A stretch of DNA of 64,000 nucleotides from Vibrio sp. 14G-20 (lineage in GTDB: Bacteria; Pseudomonadota; Gammaproteobacteria; Enterobacterales; Vibrionaceae). How positions within the stretch are numbered: position 1 is the stretch's first letter; each line of letters begins with the position of its first letter. Positions 55,701 to 64,000 of the stretch are shown piece by piece. The position numbers and the translations under genes are program-made. The stretch covers positions 62,001 to 126,000 of the forward strand of contig NZ_JAPHPW010000011.1 of assembly GCF_026241515.1 (NCBI RefSeq), given 5' to 3'. The notes below the pieces were generated by a model, which was given only the letters and a program-made list of their open reading frames with translations, had not been told where the DNA came from and did not search any database.

Positions 55701-56258
55701 AAAATCGATTCGATACGGGTCTTTACTGCCCATTGGGAACAGATCGAGAATAGAACCACGGCTTGCGTATTCACCTGGGCCAAACACTTGATCAACGTAA
55801 CGATAGCCTGACTTTTCAAGCTGCAAGCGCAGTTTCTCAAGCGAGTAGAGATCGCCCGTTTTCACCATTAACGTGTGTTGTAGCAAAAAGTCTCGCGGTG
55901 ACTGGCGTTGTAATAACGTGCTGATCGGAACGATCGTGATGCCATCTTTTAACGTTGGCAGTGCGTAAAGGCGTGCGATACGATCTGAGATGATCTCTTG
56001 GTGCGGCGAGAAGCTATCGTATGGCAGCGTTTCCCAATCAGGGAATAACGCAACTTCATGTGCAGTAAACTGTTCAATTTCAGATTGAAGCTTAAGCGCA
56101 ATTTGTGGGTCGGGTACAGCCAAGACTGTATGACTGTTATGTTGCTCTGCGAGTTTGGCAATGGCAAGAGCGAGAGATGAACCGACTAGGTTACCGATGT
56201 GCTTTTTGTCACCGGCACCTTTAAGTTTAGGTAGTGTAAATATGGATTTTTTAGTCAT
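52797..56258 (-). CDS. mfd: Transcription-repair coupling factor Mfd
   Basis: A 1153-residue DNA translocase that removes stalled RNA polymerase and recruits UvrA. Order of parts: UvrB-homology region (about 15-350), RNA-polymerase interaction domain ('LKPGQPVVHIDHGIGRY', about 485-500), helicase with Walker A GDVGFGKTE (about 631) and DEEH box (about 731), second helicase lobe with 'QLRGRVGRSHHQAYAYL', and the TRCF domain at the C-terminus ('KEGREPSLDDLL' onward). Length matches E. coli Mfd (1148). Confidence 0.97.
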   Translation of the reverse strand: MTKKSIFTLPKLKGAGDKKHIGNLVGSSLALAIAKLAEQHNSHTVLAVPDPQIALKLQSEIEQFTAHEVALFPDWETLPYDSFSPHQEIISDRIARLYALPTLKDGITIVPISTLLQRQSPRDFLLQHTLMVKTGDLYSLEKLRLQLEKSGYRYVDQVFGPGEYASRGSILDLFPMGSKDPYRIDFFDDEIDTIRTFDPENQRSIEDISEIRLLPAHEFPTSESAIEDFRIRWRQKFDARREPESVYMQVSKGTWPAGIEYWQPLFFDHTETLFDYVADEAQLLILGDVETAVDSFLTDVAHRYEQRGVDPLRPLLTPEQLWLKKDELFAHFKQKPQVNLSLDSIEEKAGRTNLPVVSLPDLSVQHQNKEPLSNLRKFTEAFDGKVVFSVESEGRREALSELLHGIKVRPSEVENLDAAIKGKDKFTLILGSAEHGFIHDEQNIALVCESDLLGDRVVQRRKKDKKSVNSDTVIRHLAELKPGQPVVHIDHGIGRYIGLQTLEAGGMKTEYVTLEYQNDAKLYVPVASLNLIGRYSGGAEDSAPLHKLGGEAWQKARKRAAEKVRDVAAELLDVYAKRELKPGYKFVLDRGQYATFKSGFPFEETDDQAMAINAVMSDMCQAKAMDRLVCGDVGFGKTEVAMRAAFVCTDNSKQVAVLVPTTLLAQQHFENFRDRFANQPIRVEVLSRFKSAKEQKLIMQDVADGKVDILVGTHKLLSSDLKFKDLGLLVVDEEHRFGVRQKEKVKAMRADVDILTLTATPIPRTLNMAMSGMRDLSIIATPPARRLAIKTFVRESDDAIVREAVLREIMRGGQVYFLHNQVDTIEKTAESLQKLIPEARVTVAHGQMRERELERIMNDFYHQRFNLLVCTTIIETGIDVPTANTILMDRADNLGLAQLHQLRGRVGRSHHQAYAYLLTPHPKAMTKDAIKRLDAIASLEDLGAGFTLATHDLEIRGAGELLGDEQSGQIQSVGFTLYMEMLEQAVEALKEGREPSLDDLLREQTEIEMRLPALLPDDYIPDINTRLSTYKRIASVSDTDELAELKVELIDRFGLLPDATKNLLSVSELKLAAASIKAKKIEAHDKGGFLEFYPDADINPAYLVKLLQSQPQKFSMEGPTKFKFTIPLVDRRKRIQFVSDLLGEFRQNLLPSA

Positions 56259-56264
56259 GTTAAT

Positions 56265-56834
56265 TTACTTGTTATCTCGGTCTAGAGAGCGTTGACGCAA
56301 GAGCTTTTGCTGTTGATGAAGCGCTGCCTTGATCAACAAGTCTTGGTCAGTATCACGAAGATGAGCATATTTGAATTTGATTTCGAAGCCAGAATCTTTA
56401 GGTTCGCTAGCGAAGACTTTCGCGTAGCAATAAATAGCCGCAGCAGGGTGCTCAATAAAGAGCTTGGCCTTGACCAAGCGACCCGGTTCGATGTCTGCTT
56501 TTGAAAAACAAGAAAATTGACTCGCACCAAATGAATAGGTGTGAGTGCGAAATTTCTCATCATCTTGCTGCGATAACATAAAGCTCAACAATAGGTTTAA
56601 TTTTGAGTTCTGTGCATCCAATAAACTGGTGACATTCTTCAAGTCGCTGTTTTTCAGTTCTGCTCGAGCACTGTCAGCTAACAGATCCAATTGGCTAAAT
56701 TCACTTGCCACCACAAATGGTGCTGGGATCTCAGATTCGAATTGAATTTGAGAAGGTAAAGTGAAGCCGCTGTCCATTGGTTCAATATTAGCGGTAAGGC
56801 TATGGTGAACGGTGAAAAACTCTTGTTCTGTCAT
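56265..56834 (-). CDS. plzB: PilZ-fold protein, PlzB-like
   Basis: A 189-residue cytoplasmic protein. Its position directly before mfd and its pattern match the V. cholerae PilZ-family protein PlzB. The C-terminal beta part 'GRLVKAKLFIEHPAAAIYCYAKVFASEP...FEIKFKYAHL' fits a PilZ barrel, but I do not see the RxxxR or (D/N)xSxxG motifs needed for c-di-GMP binding, so it is probably a non-canonical member. Stop lies six bases before the mfd start, indicating an operon. Confidence 0.75.
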   Translation of the reverse strand: MTEQEFFTVHHSLTANIEPMDSGFTLPSQIQFESEIPAPFVVASEFSQLDLLADSARAELKNSDLKNVTSLLDAQNSKLNLLLSFMLSQQDDEKFRTHTYSFGASQFSCFSKADIEPGRLVKAKLFIEHPAAAIYCYAKVFASEPKDSGFEIKFKYAHLRDTDQDLLIKAALHQQQKLLRQRSLDRDNK

Positions 56835-57061
56835 GCGTTAGTTCCTTGAAGTGATCTATTGATTATCGCTATGTGGCCGCAGTAATCAAGGTCAGTTAAT
56901 TGAAAGTCTCAAATAGTTGTTTGAAAGTTGGCTATTTGACAAGGTTCTGTTTTTCAAGCCTAACTAATTGAGTTAATTCACTCTATATTTTCAATTAACC
57001 CCTACACAGTAACGGCAATACCCGTTACATTAACCCGCATCTCCTTTAGATGGTTCAAAGT

Positions 57062-58270
57062 ATGTTTCATCCTATTTCATTGTTTGTTGGCCTGCGTTAT
57101 TTGAAAGGCCGTTCAGGTGATCGCTTTAGCCGTTTTGTTTCTTATATGTCGACAGCCGGAATCACCATTGGTGTGCTGTCTCTGGTTACTGTTTTATCGG
57201 TAATGAATGGATTCGAAGCGCAGTTAAAAGACCGAATTCTTGGTGTTCTTCCTCAAGCCGTTGTTTACGAGCAAGGAGGCACAACGTCACTTTCTGCTCA
57301 AGCACCTAAGTTTGCAGAGCAAATCTCGCTTAATGGTCACGTTGAACCGATTGTGCGCAGTGAGGCGGTGATTCAGAGTCCTGCTCAGTTATCTGCGGGC
57401 TTGTTAATCGGTATTGAACCAAATTCAGATGACCCTCTTCAGAACCACTTGATTGCGGGCAGATTGTCTTCGCTCCAAGCTGGCCAGTATCAGCTTTTCC
57501 TTGGTCACACCTTGGCGAGAAATTTGAAGGTATCTATGGGTGACAAAGTTCGCCTGATGGTGACCAGTGCGAGTCAATACACGCCATTAGGTCGTATTCC
57601 AAGCCAGCGAAATTTTACCGTTGCCGGTATTTTCAATACAGGTTCTGATATCGACGCCCAACTGATGGTGACAGACATCCAAGATGCAGGGCGTTTGATG
57701 CGTTATAAATCAGACACTATTTCAGGCTGGCGACTGTTTTTTGAAGACCCGTTTGAAGTTGCAGAGTTATCGACTCAGCCATTGCCAGAAGGTTGGCTGT
57801 GGAGTGATTGGCGTGATCAACGTGGCGAGCTATTCCAAGCCGTTCGTATGGAAAAAAACATGATGGGCTTAATGCTGGGGCTGATCATCGGTGTTGCTGC
57901 TTTCAATATTATCTCGGCGCTTATCATGGTGGTGATGGAGAAGCAGTCTGAAGTCGCGATTCTTAAGACCCAAGGTATGACTGATGGTCAAGTCATGGGG
58001 ATCTTCATGGTTCAAGGCGCAAGTAGTGGCGTGATTGGCGCGCTATCTGGTGGTGTGTTAGGTGTTGCCCTAGCGATGAACCTTAATACTATTTTAGAGG
58101 CGATGGGCGTTGCTCTATTCTCATTTGGTGGTCAGCTACCAATTTTGATTAACCCAATTCAAATCGCTATTGTTGTGGTTCTTGCTATTGCACTTAGCCT
58201 GATTGCCACTGTATTCCCTTCTTATCGTGCATCGTCTGTGAAACCTGCTGAGGCCCTTCGTTATGAGTAA
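57062..58270 (+). CDS. lolC: Lipoprotein-releasing ABC transporter permease LolC
   Basis: A 402-residue inner-membrane subunit with a first helix (about 25-45), a large periplasmic domain (about 48-265) and three C-terminal helices. '[45 protein letters not shown]' is diagnostic. ATG 57062 corresponds to the E. coli start; 57050 is a possible alternative, and neither has a strong ribosome-binding site. With LolD and LolE it extracts lipoproteins from the inner membrane and passes them to LolA. Confidence 0.93.
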   Translation: MFHPISLFVGLRYLKGRSGDRFSRFVSYMSTAGITIGVLSLVTVLSVMNGFEAQLKDRILGVLPQAVVYEQGGTTSLSAQAPKFAEQISLNGHVEPIVRSEAVIQSPAQLSAGLLIGIEPNSDDPLQNHLIAGRLSSLQAGQYQLFLGHTLARNLKVSMGDKVRLMVTSASQYTPLGRIPSQRNFTVAGIFNTGSDIDAQLMVTDIQDAGRLMRYKSDTISGWRLFFEDPFEVAELSTQPLPEGWLWSDWRDQRGELFQAVRMEKNMMGLMLGLIIGVAAFNIISALIMVVMEKQSEVAILKTQGMTDGQVMGIFMVQGASSGVIGALSGGVLGVALAMNLNTILEAMGVALFSFGGQLPILINPIQIAIVVVLAIALSLIATVFPSYRASSVKPAEALRYE

Positions 58271-58955
58271 TTTTCTTCAATGTAATGATATCCGTAAAAC
58301 GTACCGTGAAGGCTCGTTAGATACTGAGGTTCTCAAGGGAGTCAGCTTTGAAATCGAAAAGGGTGAACTGGTTGCAATCATTGGTACCTCTGGTTCAGGT
58401 AAAAGTACGCTATTGCATATTTTAGGGGCATTGGATGATGCTTCTGACGGCAGTGTGAGTTTTCTCGGGCAGGACTTAGCGTCTTTGAGTTCGAATAAGC
58501 AAGCCAAGCTTCGTAATCAGCACCTTGGTTTTGTTTATCAATTCCATCATCTTCTTTCGGACTTCTCGGCGCTTGAAAACGTAGCGATGCCATTACTTAT
58601 TGGTGGTGAAAAGCCAGCGAAAGCGAAAGAAGAAGCACAACGTTTGTTGGATAAAGTCGGATTGAGTCATCGTGTTGATCACCGACCTTCAGAGCTTTCT
58701 GGTGGTGAGAGACAACGTGTGGCGATTGCGCGAGCTTTAGTTAATAAGCCGGCTTTGGTGCTGGCGGATGAACCAACAGGTAACCTTGACCACAACACAG
58801 CATTGTCTATTTACGACTTAATGCGTGAACTTAACCACGAGTACGATACCGCCTTTTTGGTCGTGACTCACGATGGTGAACTTGCCGGTAAGATGGATCG
58901 CCAACTTCACATGCAAGACGGTTTACTGGTCAACGTAGAAAAAGAGGAGAGCTAA
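58263..58955 (+). CDS. lolD: Lipoprotein-releasing ABC transporter ATPase LolD
   Basis: A 230-residue ATPase with Walker [12 protein letters not shown], signature [15 protein letters not shown] and Walker [13 protein letters not shown]. It overlaps lolC by 8 bp (ATGAGTAA), so translation is coupled. It powers the LolCDE complex. Confidence 0.96.
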   Translation: MSNFLQCNDIRKTYREGSLDTEVLKGVSFEIEKGELVAIIGTSGSGKSTLLHILGALDDASDGSVSFLGQDLASLSSNKQAKLRNQHLGFVYQFHHLLSDFSALENVAMPLLIGGEKPAKAKEEAQRLLDKVGLSHRVDHRPSELSGGERQRVAIARALVNKPALVLADEPTGNLDHNTALSIYDLMRELNHEYDTAFLVVTHDGELAGKMDRQLHMQDGLLVNVEKEES

Positions 58956-60200
58956 GTGTTTTCTTCTTTATCTCTATTGATAGGTGGCCGATTTAGCCGA
59001 GCGAAACAACGAGACAAGATGGTGTCTTTCATCTCATTGTCTTCGACAATTGGTATTGCTGTCGGCGTCGCGGTGATCATTATTGGCTTATCTGCGATGA
59101 ATGGCTTTGAGCGTGAACTGCAGTCACGGGTGCTTTCTGTTATCCCGCATGGAGAATTTGAGGGAGTCAATGAACCTGTGACACGTTGGGAGCATGTGAT
59201 CGAGCAAGCGACCCAACATGATGATGTTGTAGCGGCGGCACCTTATGTGAAGATTACCGCGCTTGCCGAAAAGGGCAAAGAGCTAAAAGCGATTGAAGTT
59301 CGAGGCGTTGACCCACAACTTGAGCAACAAGTATCGAGCTTATCGAGTTTTATCGATAAGCAAGCTTGGAGCGAGTTTAAGGCAGGGCAACAACAGATTA
59401 TCTTGGGTTCTGGCGTGGCCAATGTACTCGGCGCGAAAGTCGGTGATTACCTAACTCTGATGATCCCGACGGTGAATGGGTCGGTGAAAGTTCAAGCACC
59501 AAAGCGTGTTCGAGTGAAAGTGGTTGGCTTGCTGACGCTTAATGGTCAGATAGATCACAGCTTGGCTCTGATCCCGATTGGTGATGCTCAGGTCTACGCC
59601 AACTTAGGTGAGGCGGTGACTGGAGTATCTTTGAAAGTGACCGATGTGCTGAACGCGAACTCTATTGTGCGTGAAGTGGGTAATCAGCTTGATGTGTATG
59701 TGTACCTGCGCAGCTGGCAGCAGAAGTTTGGCTTCTTGTATCGAGATATTCAACTGGTTCGTACTATCATGTATCTGGTGATGGTACTGGTTATTGGTGT
59801 TGCTTGTTTCAACATCGTCTCGACCTTAATGATGGCTGTAAAAGATAGAGCATCAGAGATCGCGATTTTAAGAACAATGGGCGCATCAGATGGTCTTGTG
59901 AAGCGCATCTTTGTTTGGCAGGGCGTATTCTCAGGTGTGTTAGGCAGTTTAGTCGGGAGTGCGATAGGTGTGTTGGTGGCGCTGAATCTCACCACGCTTA
60001 TCAAAGGGCTTGAAAAGCTGGTCGATCACCAGTTCTTGTCCGGTGATATCTACTTTGTCGACTTTTTGCCATCACAACTTGATATGACGGATGTTGTTGT
60101 GGTCTCCGGTACCGCGATTGTATTGAGCTTGCTGGCGACATGGTATCCAGCATCACGCGCGGCGAAGTTAAACCCAGCCTCAGTGCTTAGTTCTAAATAG
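58956..60200 (+). CDS. lolE: Lipoprotein-releasing ABC transporter permease LolE
   Basis: A 414-residue permease starting with GTG right after the lolD stop (the two touch). Family features are 'GGRFSRAKQRDKMVSFISLSSTIGIAVGVAVIIIGLSAMNGFERELQSRVL' and, in the last third, 'KDRASEIAILRTMGASDGLVKRIF'. Same four-helix layout as LolC. A terminator follows. Confidence 0.95.
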   Translation: MFSSLSLLIGGRFSRAKQRDKMVSFISLSSTIGIAVGVAVIIIGLSAMNGFERELQSRVLSVIPHGEFEGVNEPVTRWEHVIEQATQHDDVVAAAPYVKITALAEKGKELKAIEVRGVDPQLEQQVSSLSSFIDKQAWSEFKAGQQQIILGSGVANVLGAKVGDYLTLMIPTVNGSVKVQAPKRVRVKVVGLLTLNGQIDHSLALIPIGDAQVYANLGEAVTGVSLKVTDVLNANSIVREVGNQLDVYVYLRSWQQKFGFLYRDIQLVRTIMYLVMVLVIGVACFNIVSTLMMAVKDRASEIAILRTMGASDGLVKRIFVWQGVFSGVLGSLVGSAIGVLVALNLTTLIKGLEKLVDHQFLSGDIYFVDFLPSQLDMTDVVVVSGTAIVLSLLATWYPASRAAKLNPASVLSSK

Positions 60201-60241
60201 CATTAGCCTCAATAACAAATCAGTCCCGCTTCGATAAACAC

Positions 60242-60269
60242 AAAAAAGGATCCAATGGGATCCTTTTTT
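60242..60269 (+). terminator. Terminator of lolCDE
   Basis: AAAAAAGGATCC-AAT-GGGATCCTTTTTT-type hairpin with T run. Confidence 0.88.
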
Positions 60270-60405
60270 ATTGAATTCAATTCGTGTTCTTTACGACTTT
60301 CGTTACATGCCAATCTTGCTGAGGTAAGTGGCTCATCCGATTTTAACTTGCGTGCGTTTTAAGTGAAGCAGATACAAGGTTAGATTGAATAACAAGGAAT
60401 GGTGT

Positions 60406-60918
60406 TCAATGCCTTGCTTGTCGCTTCTTCCAACTTCTTACTACTGAGTAACGCCATAAACCGCGAATACCAAAGTAGCCAATCATTGCTGAAACCACGC
60501 CACAAATCAGACAACCCAATAAGAACGGAGGCCCTATAGTGCTCATTTGCGCCAAGATGAAGTCCCAAGACAATTCAAAATGAAAGGCTTGAGGTGGTAC
60601 ATGCATAACAAACGCCCCGACTTTATAAGCAAAGTAGAAGAGAACAGGCATGGTGACCGGGTTACTGATCCAAACAAGCGCGACAGCCAAAGGCAGGTTA
60701 ACACCACATGCGACAGCAAGGCCTGCAGACATAATCATTTGACTTGGTAGAGGGACAAACGCCATGAATAACCCAACAGCAAACGCGCCAGCCGCAGAGC
60801 GACGATTAAGGCACCATAAATTGGGGTTGTACAAAACATTGCCAAAAACTTTCAATGCTTTCTGACGCTTGATTAGGTCATGGTCAGGCATAAATCGTTT
60901 GATTAACTTTCTTGGCAT
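60406..60918 (-). CDS. DUF2062 membrane protein
   Basis: A 170-residue membrane protein of the DUF2062 family, whose pattern 'RRSAAGAFAVGLFMAFVPLPSQMIMSAGLAVACGVNLPLAVALVWISNPVTMPVLFYFAYKVG' fills the middle. Three to four membrane helices, with basic ends. Its start is only 17 bp from the comEC start on the opposite strand, and the bases before its ATG (CCTCCT) are the complement of a ribosome-binding site, so initiation is likely weak. Function unknown. Confidence 0.88.
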   Translation of the reverse strand: MPRKLIKRFMPDHDLIKRQKALKVFGNVLYNPNLWCLNRRSAAGAFAVGLFMAFVPLPSQMIMSAGLAVACGVNLPLAVALVWISNPVTMPVLFYFAYKVGAFVMHVPPQAFHFELSWDFILAQMSTIGPPFLLGCLICGVVSAMIGYFGIRGLWRYSVVRSWKKRQARH

Positions 60919-60935
60919 AGGAGGAAGCTACTCTC

Positions 60936-63266
60936 TTGTTTAACACTTGGTTCTTGATTTCATTTGCTGCGACAGTTGTGTCTGCCAGCTTCTGGCCTGT
61001 GATGCCACATTGGGTTTGGGCACCATTGATGCTGTTGTTACTGCTAGCATCGACAAAGTATAGCGTTTTCCGGAGTGCAAGAGGTCCAGTAACAGCATTG
61101 ATACTAGTTATCTGCCTAGGGAATGCGATTGAAATACAAACGAGTCGCTTATTCCAATCAGGGCCGAATACTACCATAAATGCGTCGATTGTTAGCCTTT
61201 TTAGTGAAAATAGCCACGGTTTTGAAAGCGCAATAGTAGCCAGATCAATTGGAGGCGAAAAATTAATCTTTCCTCAATTGATAAAATTGCGTTTGTTTAC
61301 TCCTTTTAAGTTAACGCTTGGAGATGATGTCAATTTATCTGTGTCCATAAAGCCTGTATGGGGCAAACTCAATGAAGCCGGCTTTGATTTAGAAAAGTAC
61401 TTGTTTAGTGCAGGCGTGGTTGCCAATGCAACTTACAGGGCCGATAGCAAATACCGAATTCACTCAAGCACCAACTTACGTTCTCTGTGGTTTGAAAGCA
61501 GTTTAGAAAGATTGAACCAACTAGCGAATGCAGACCTCATTATGGCGTTGAGTTTTGGTTATCGTGACCTTATTCCACCCCAGCGATGGGATTTGCTCAA
61601 AAGCAGTGGGTTGATTCACTTGATGGCTATTTCTGGATTGCATATCAGCATAGCCTTTGGCATTGGTTATCAGTTGGGGAAGTTTGTTAGAGTATTATCA
61701 CCTCAGCTTCTTTGGCTACCTACACTGTTCGGGTTAGGGTTGGCGTCTTTTTACAGTTGGTTTGCTGGCTTTACATTACCTACGTTAAGGGCGCTTGTGA
61801 TGTGTGTTATCGCAAGCTATTTTTTGTGGCGTGGTCAAAATATCAGCTTGGTCCGTTATGTGGCTTTAAGTCTGTGCGTGGTCTTATTTATTTGGCCATT
61901 CTCAGCATTGTCGAGTAGCTTTTGGTTGTCCTTTGGTGCTTTGGGTGCGGTTCTCTACATTGCTTTAAACAGTACTTCATCTTCGTTAAATATCACGCTT
62001 ATGAGCCGAGTATTGCAACTCATCAAAATACAGCTAATGCTGACAATACTTATCGCTCCCTTTTCTATGTTGTTCTTTAAAGGGGTTAGCCTGATCTCGG
62101 TTTTCTATAACTTACTACTTCTGCCTTGGGTATCATTGGTGACGATCCCGTTGTTGTTTCTGGCAATGTTTCTAAGCTTAATATCGGAGTCAGTGTCTGG
62201 TGTGGCTAGTTTAATAGCGCTAGACAACAGTTGGGTAAGTCAGCTGTGGATGTTGGTTGACTTATCGCTTGAGCCTCTCGTATTTAGCCTTCCTTTCTCT
62301 GAGCGATTTTGGATCCAAGTCGATAATCAGACGATTGCATTATCAGTATCCCTTATCTTGTTTTTGAGCTTTGTTAGTCGGTATTTCAAGCGAGCATTCT
62401 CTATATTAGTAACAGCAATGTTTGTGTTGTGGTGGGAGTTCAGCAAACCCCAGCAAGACAAACTAACTATTGATATCTTGGATGTTGGGCATGGGTTGTC
62501 TTTGGTCTTGGAAAAGAACAATCAGATTGTTGTTTATGATCTTGGCAATGCGTGGCCAGGAGGCTCGGTTGTTGAGTCTTTGTTGATCCCTACTTTGAAT
62601 CAGCGGGGGATTCATGAGTTAGAAGGCGTGATTGTGAGTCATTTCGATTCTGATCATGCAGGTGGTTATCCAGCGGTACTTGAGAACTATACGCCAAAGT
62701 GGATAAGAACCAGTCAGAACATTCATCAACAACCCAAATCTCCCACTCAAGCACCGTCTAATATTCAAGCATGTACTATTGGAGAGGTTTGGAACTGGCA
62801 AGATATTGTTTTTGAGGTGATGTGGCCTCCTAAGCAAGTAAAGAGGGCGTATAACCCACATTCGTGTGTGGTAAAGATTTCAGACCCTAGTGCAGATTTC
62901 TCAATGTTGCTCACTGGTGATATTGAATTGGTAAGTGAGTGGTTACTTGCTCGTGAAGGAGAACTGCTAAGGAGTGATGTAATGTTGGTTCCGCATCATG
63001 GTAGCGATTCGTCTTCGATTAAGCCCTTTATTGAAGCCGTATCTCCTCAACTGGCGATAGCTTCTCTGGCCAAAGGTAATCAATGGGGAATGCCGAACGA
63101 ATCAGTTGTCGGGCGGTATCAGGAAGCGGGGAGCACTTGGCTAGATACTGGAGAAAGCGGACAAATAACCATCACTTTTAGTAAAGAAGGTTGGCAATAT
63201 CATGCGATTAGAGAACAACAAGGCGGGCAGTGGTATAGGCAGATGCTTCGTAAGGGAGTAGAATAG
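60936..63266 (+). CDS. comEC: DNA uptake channel ComEC/Rec2
   Basis: A 776-residue inner-membrane protein for passage of single-stranded DNA during natural transformation. The competence domain appears in 'GLIHLMAISGLHISIAFGIGYQLG' (about 225-250), and the C-terminal metallo-beta-lactamase-like part in 'VLDVGHGLSLVLE'-type 'ILDVGHG', 'VSHFDSDHAGG' (HxDxDH) and 'LVPHHGSDSS' (about 515-690). It starts with TTG; AGGAGG lies 11 bases upstream. msbA follows 31 bp later, as in V. cholerae. Confidence 0.93.
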   Translation: MFNTWFLISFAATVVSASFWPVMPHWVWAPLMLLLLLASTKYSVFRSARGPVTALILVICLGNAIEIQTSRLFQSGPNTTINASIVSLFSENSHGFESAIVARSIGGEKLIFPQLIKLRLFTPFKLTLGDDVNLSVSIKPVWGKLNEAGFDLEKYLFSAGVVANATYRADSKYRIHSSTNLRSLWFESSLERLNQLANADLIMALSFGYRDLIPPQRWDLLKSSGLIHLMAISGLHISIAFGIGYQLGKFVRVLSPQLLWLPTLFGLGLASFYSWFAGFTLPTLRALVMCVIASYFLWRGQNISLVRYVALSLCVVLFIWPFSALSSSFWLSFGALGAVLYIALNSTSSSLNITLMSRVLQLIKIQLMLTILIAPFSMLFFKGVSLISVFYNLLLLPWVSLVTIPLLFLAMFLSLISESVSGVASLIALDNSWVSQLWMLVDLSLEPLVFSLPFSERFWIQVDNQTIALSVSLILFLSFVSRYFKRAFSILVTAMFVLWWEFSKPQQDKLTIDILDVGHGLSLVLEKNNQIVVYDLGNAWPGGSVVESLLIPTLNQRGIHELEGVIVSHFDSDHAGGYPAVLENYTPKWIRTSQNIHQQPKSPTQAPSNIQACTIGEVWNWQDIVFEVMWPPKQVKRAYNPHSCVVKISDPSADFSMLLTGDIELVSEWLLAREGELLRSDVMLVPHHGSDSSSIKPFIEAVSPQLAIASLAKGNQWGMPNESVVGRYQEAGSTWLDTGESGQITITFSKEGWQYHAIREQQGGQWYRQMLRKGVE

Positions 63267-63297
63267 ATAGATTATTGTGAGAAAATTAAGCGATTCT

Positions 63298-64000
63298 ATG
63301 TCAACACAAACAGATGAAACTACCTGGGTCACATTTAAAAGACTTTGGACTTATATTCGACTCTATAAGGCCGGCCTAGGTGTTGCGGTTATTGCGCTTA
63401 TTATAAATGCTGTCTCTGATACCTATATGATTTCCTTACTAAAGCCGTTACTTGACGAGGGCTTTGGTAATGCTGAATCTGATTTTTTACGTACACTTCC
63501 ACTTATTATCTTTGCCATGATGTTCATTCGTGGTGTCAGTGGTTTTGTTTCAACTTATTGTTTGAGCTGGGTCTCAGGCAATGTGGTGATGGAAATTCGT
63601 CGTAAGATTTTCAGCCATTTCATGCATATGCCTGTGTCGTTCTTTGATAAAGAGCAAACTGGTGCATTGCTATCTCGAATTACGTACGATTCAGAGCAAG
63701 TGTCTGCAGCAACTAGTAAAGCGTTAGTCAGTATTGTCCGTGAAGGTGCAAGTATTATTGGCTTGTTGACGCTGATGTTTTGGAATAGTTGGCAGTTGTC
63801 TTTGGTGTTATTCGCTGTAGCACCTGTTGTCGCTTGGGCTATTACCATAGTATCGAAGCGATTTAGAAAGATCTCGAAGAACATGCAGACCAGTATGGGC
63901 CATGTAGCGTCGTCTGCAGAGCAAATGTTAAAAGGGCACAAAGTGGTTCTAACTTATGGTGGTCAAGACGTCGAGAAGCAACGTTTTGATCAAGTTAGTA
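63298..64000 (+). CDS. msbA: Lipid A flippase MsbA (partial, cut by window end)
   Basis: The first 234 residues of an ABC exporter, running off the right edge. Start MSTQTDETTWVTFKRLWTYIRLYKAGLGV; 'DTYMISLLKPLLDEGFG', 'IFSHFMHMPVSFFDKEQTGALLSRITYDSEQV' and 'ITIVSKRFRKISKNMQTSMG' are characteristic of MsbA. It flips lipid A-core across the inner membrane. It lies 31 bp after comEC and probably shares its transcript; the ATPase domain is outside the window. Confidence 0.94.
   Translation, partial: MSTQTDETTWVTFKRLWTYIRLYKAGLGVAVIALIINAVSDTYMISLLKPLLDEGFGNAESDFLRTLPLIIFAMMFIRGVSGFVSTYCLSWVSGNVVMEIRRKIFSHFMHMPVSFFDKEQTGALLSRITYDSEQVSAATSKALVSIVREGASIIGLLTLMFWNSWQLSLVLFAVAPVVAWAITIVSKRFRKISKNMQTSMGHVASSAEQMLKGHKVVLTYGGQDVEKQRFDQVS

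Noticed and set aside
56909..56939. TCAAATAG / CTATTTGA inverted repeat between plzB and lolC
   Set aside because: Eight-base AT-rich arms over a long spacer can easily arise by chance; no consensus fits.
63555..63941. Minus-strand 128-codon frame at the right edge
   Set aside because: Antisense to the clear msbA coding frame.
1..64000. CRISPR array, tRNA, rRNA, prophage or insertion sequence
   Set aside because: No regularly spaced repeats, cloverleaf-like genes, transposase or phage proteins were seen, so none is annotated despite the DUF1887 protein.

Overview
The window is chromosomal DNA from a gammaproteobacterium, almost certainly a marine Vibrio and most plausibly of the V. splendidus type. 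The basis is by-eye protein recognition: YcfP, LpoB, Mfd, CsiV, PlzB, LolCDE, ComEC, MsbA and a VC1899-type DUF1887 protein all look vibrio-like, codon use is typical of Vibrio, and terminators are short GC hairpins with T-tails. I saw no rRNA, tRNA, CRISPR array, insertion sequence or phage gene. The window cuts two genes: a probable amidohydrolase stub at the left edge (minus strand) and msbA at the right edge.

Left part (1-18.4 kb), accessory metabolism, efflux and respiration: a small membrane protein, a periplasmic amidohydrolase, an AraC regulator, a lipocalin lipoprotein (blc), a b561-type cytochrome, a ydhR/LysR divergent pair, a TetR regulator divergent from a two-gene RND efflux system with a clean palindromic operator between them, and a complete cyoABCDE operon for cytochrome bo3 quinol oxidase behind a 670-bp regulatory region.

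Middle part (18.5-31.5 kb): a cluster that looks built for alkyl sulfate or related surfactant use. It holds a secreted metallo-beta-lactamase-fold alkylsulfatase, a HlyD-type protein with a membrane partner, a beta-barrel-like outer membrane protein, a FadL-type porin and a LysR regulator. Every transcription unit of this cluster has a dyad of the form ATCG-N6-CGAT in its upstream region (five copies in 5.4 kb), which I read as an undescribed local regulon and the most interesting signal here. It is followed by gloA-nemA, a DMT exporter, and a marR-cytochrome b561 unit divergent from a cytochrome c' gene, separated by a 48-bp near-perfect palindrome.

Third part (31.6-44.3 kb): ppiB, a TetR regulator, a TrpD2/YbiB-like protein, small hypotheticals, a CBS-domain protein, a MATE exporter, a ZntA-type metal ATPase with a textbook MerR-family promoter, udp with a CRP site, an orphan CARF-plus-PD-(D/E)XK nuclease (DUF1887) with no CRISPR genes nearby, and a chemoreceptor.

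Right part (44.5-64 kb), conserved cell-envelope core: hinT, a COG3014 lipoprotein, ycfL, lpoB, a thiK-like kinase, ycfP and ndh (with a perfect FNR box), in the same order as the E. coli ycf cluster but without nagZ; then an acetyltransferase, plzB-mfd-csiV on the minus strand, lolCDE, a DUF2062 protein, comEC and the start of msbA. Together these serve lipoprotein trafficking, peptidoglycan synthase activation, transcription-coupled repair, DNA uptake and lipid A export. All numbers come from reading the sequence by eye; no database search was possible.
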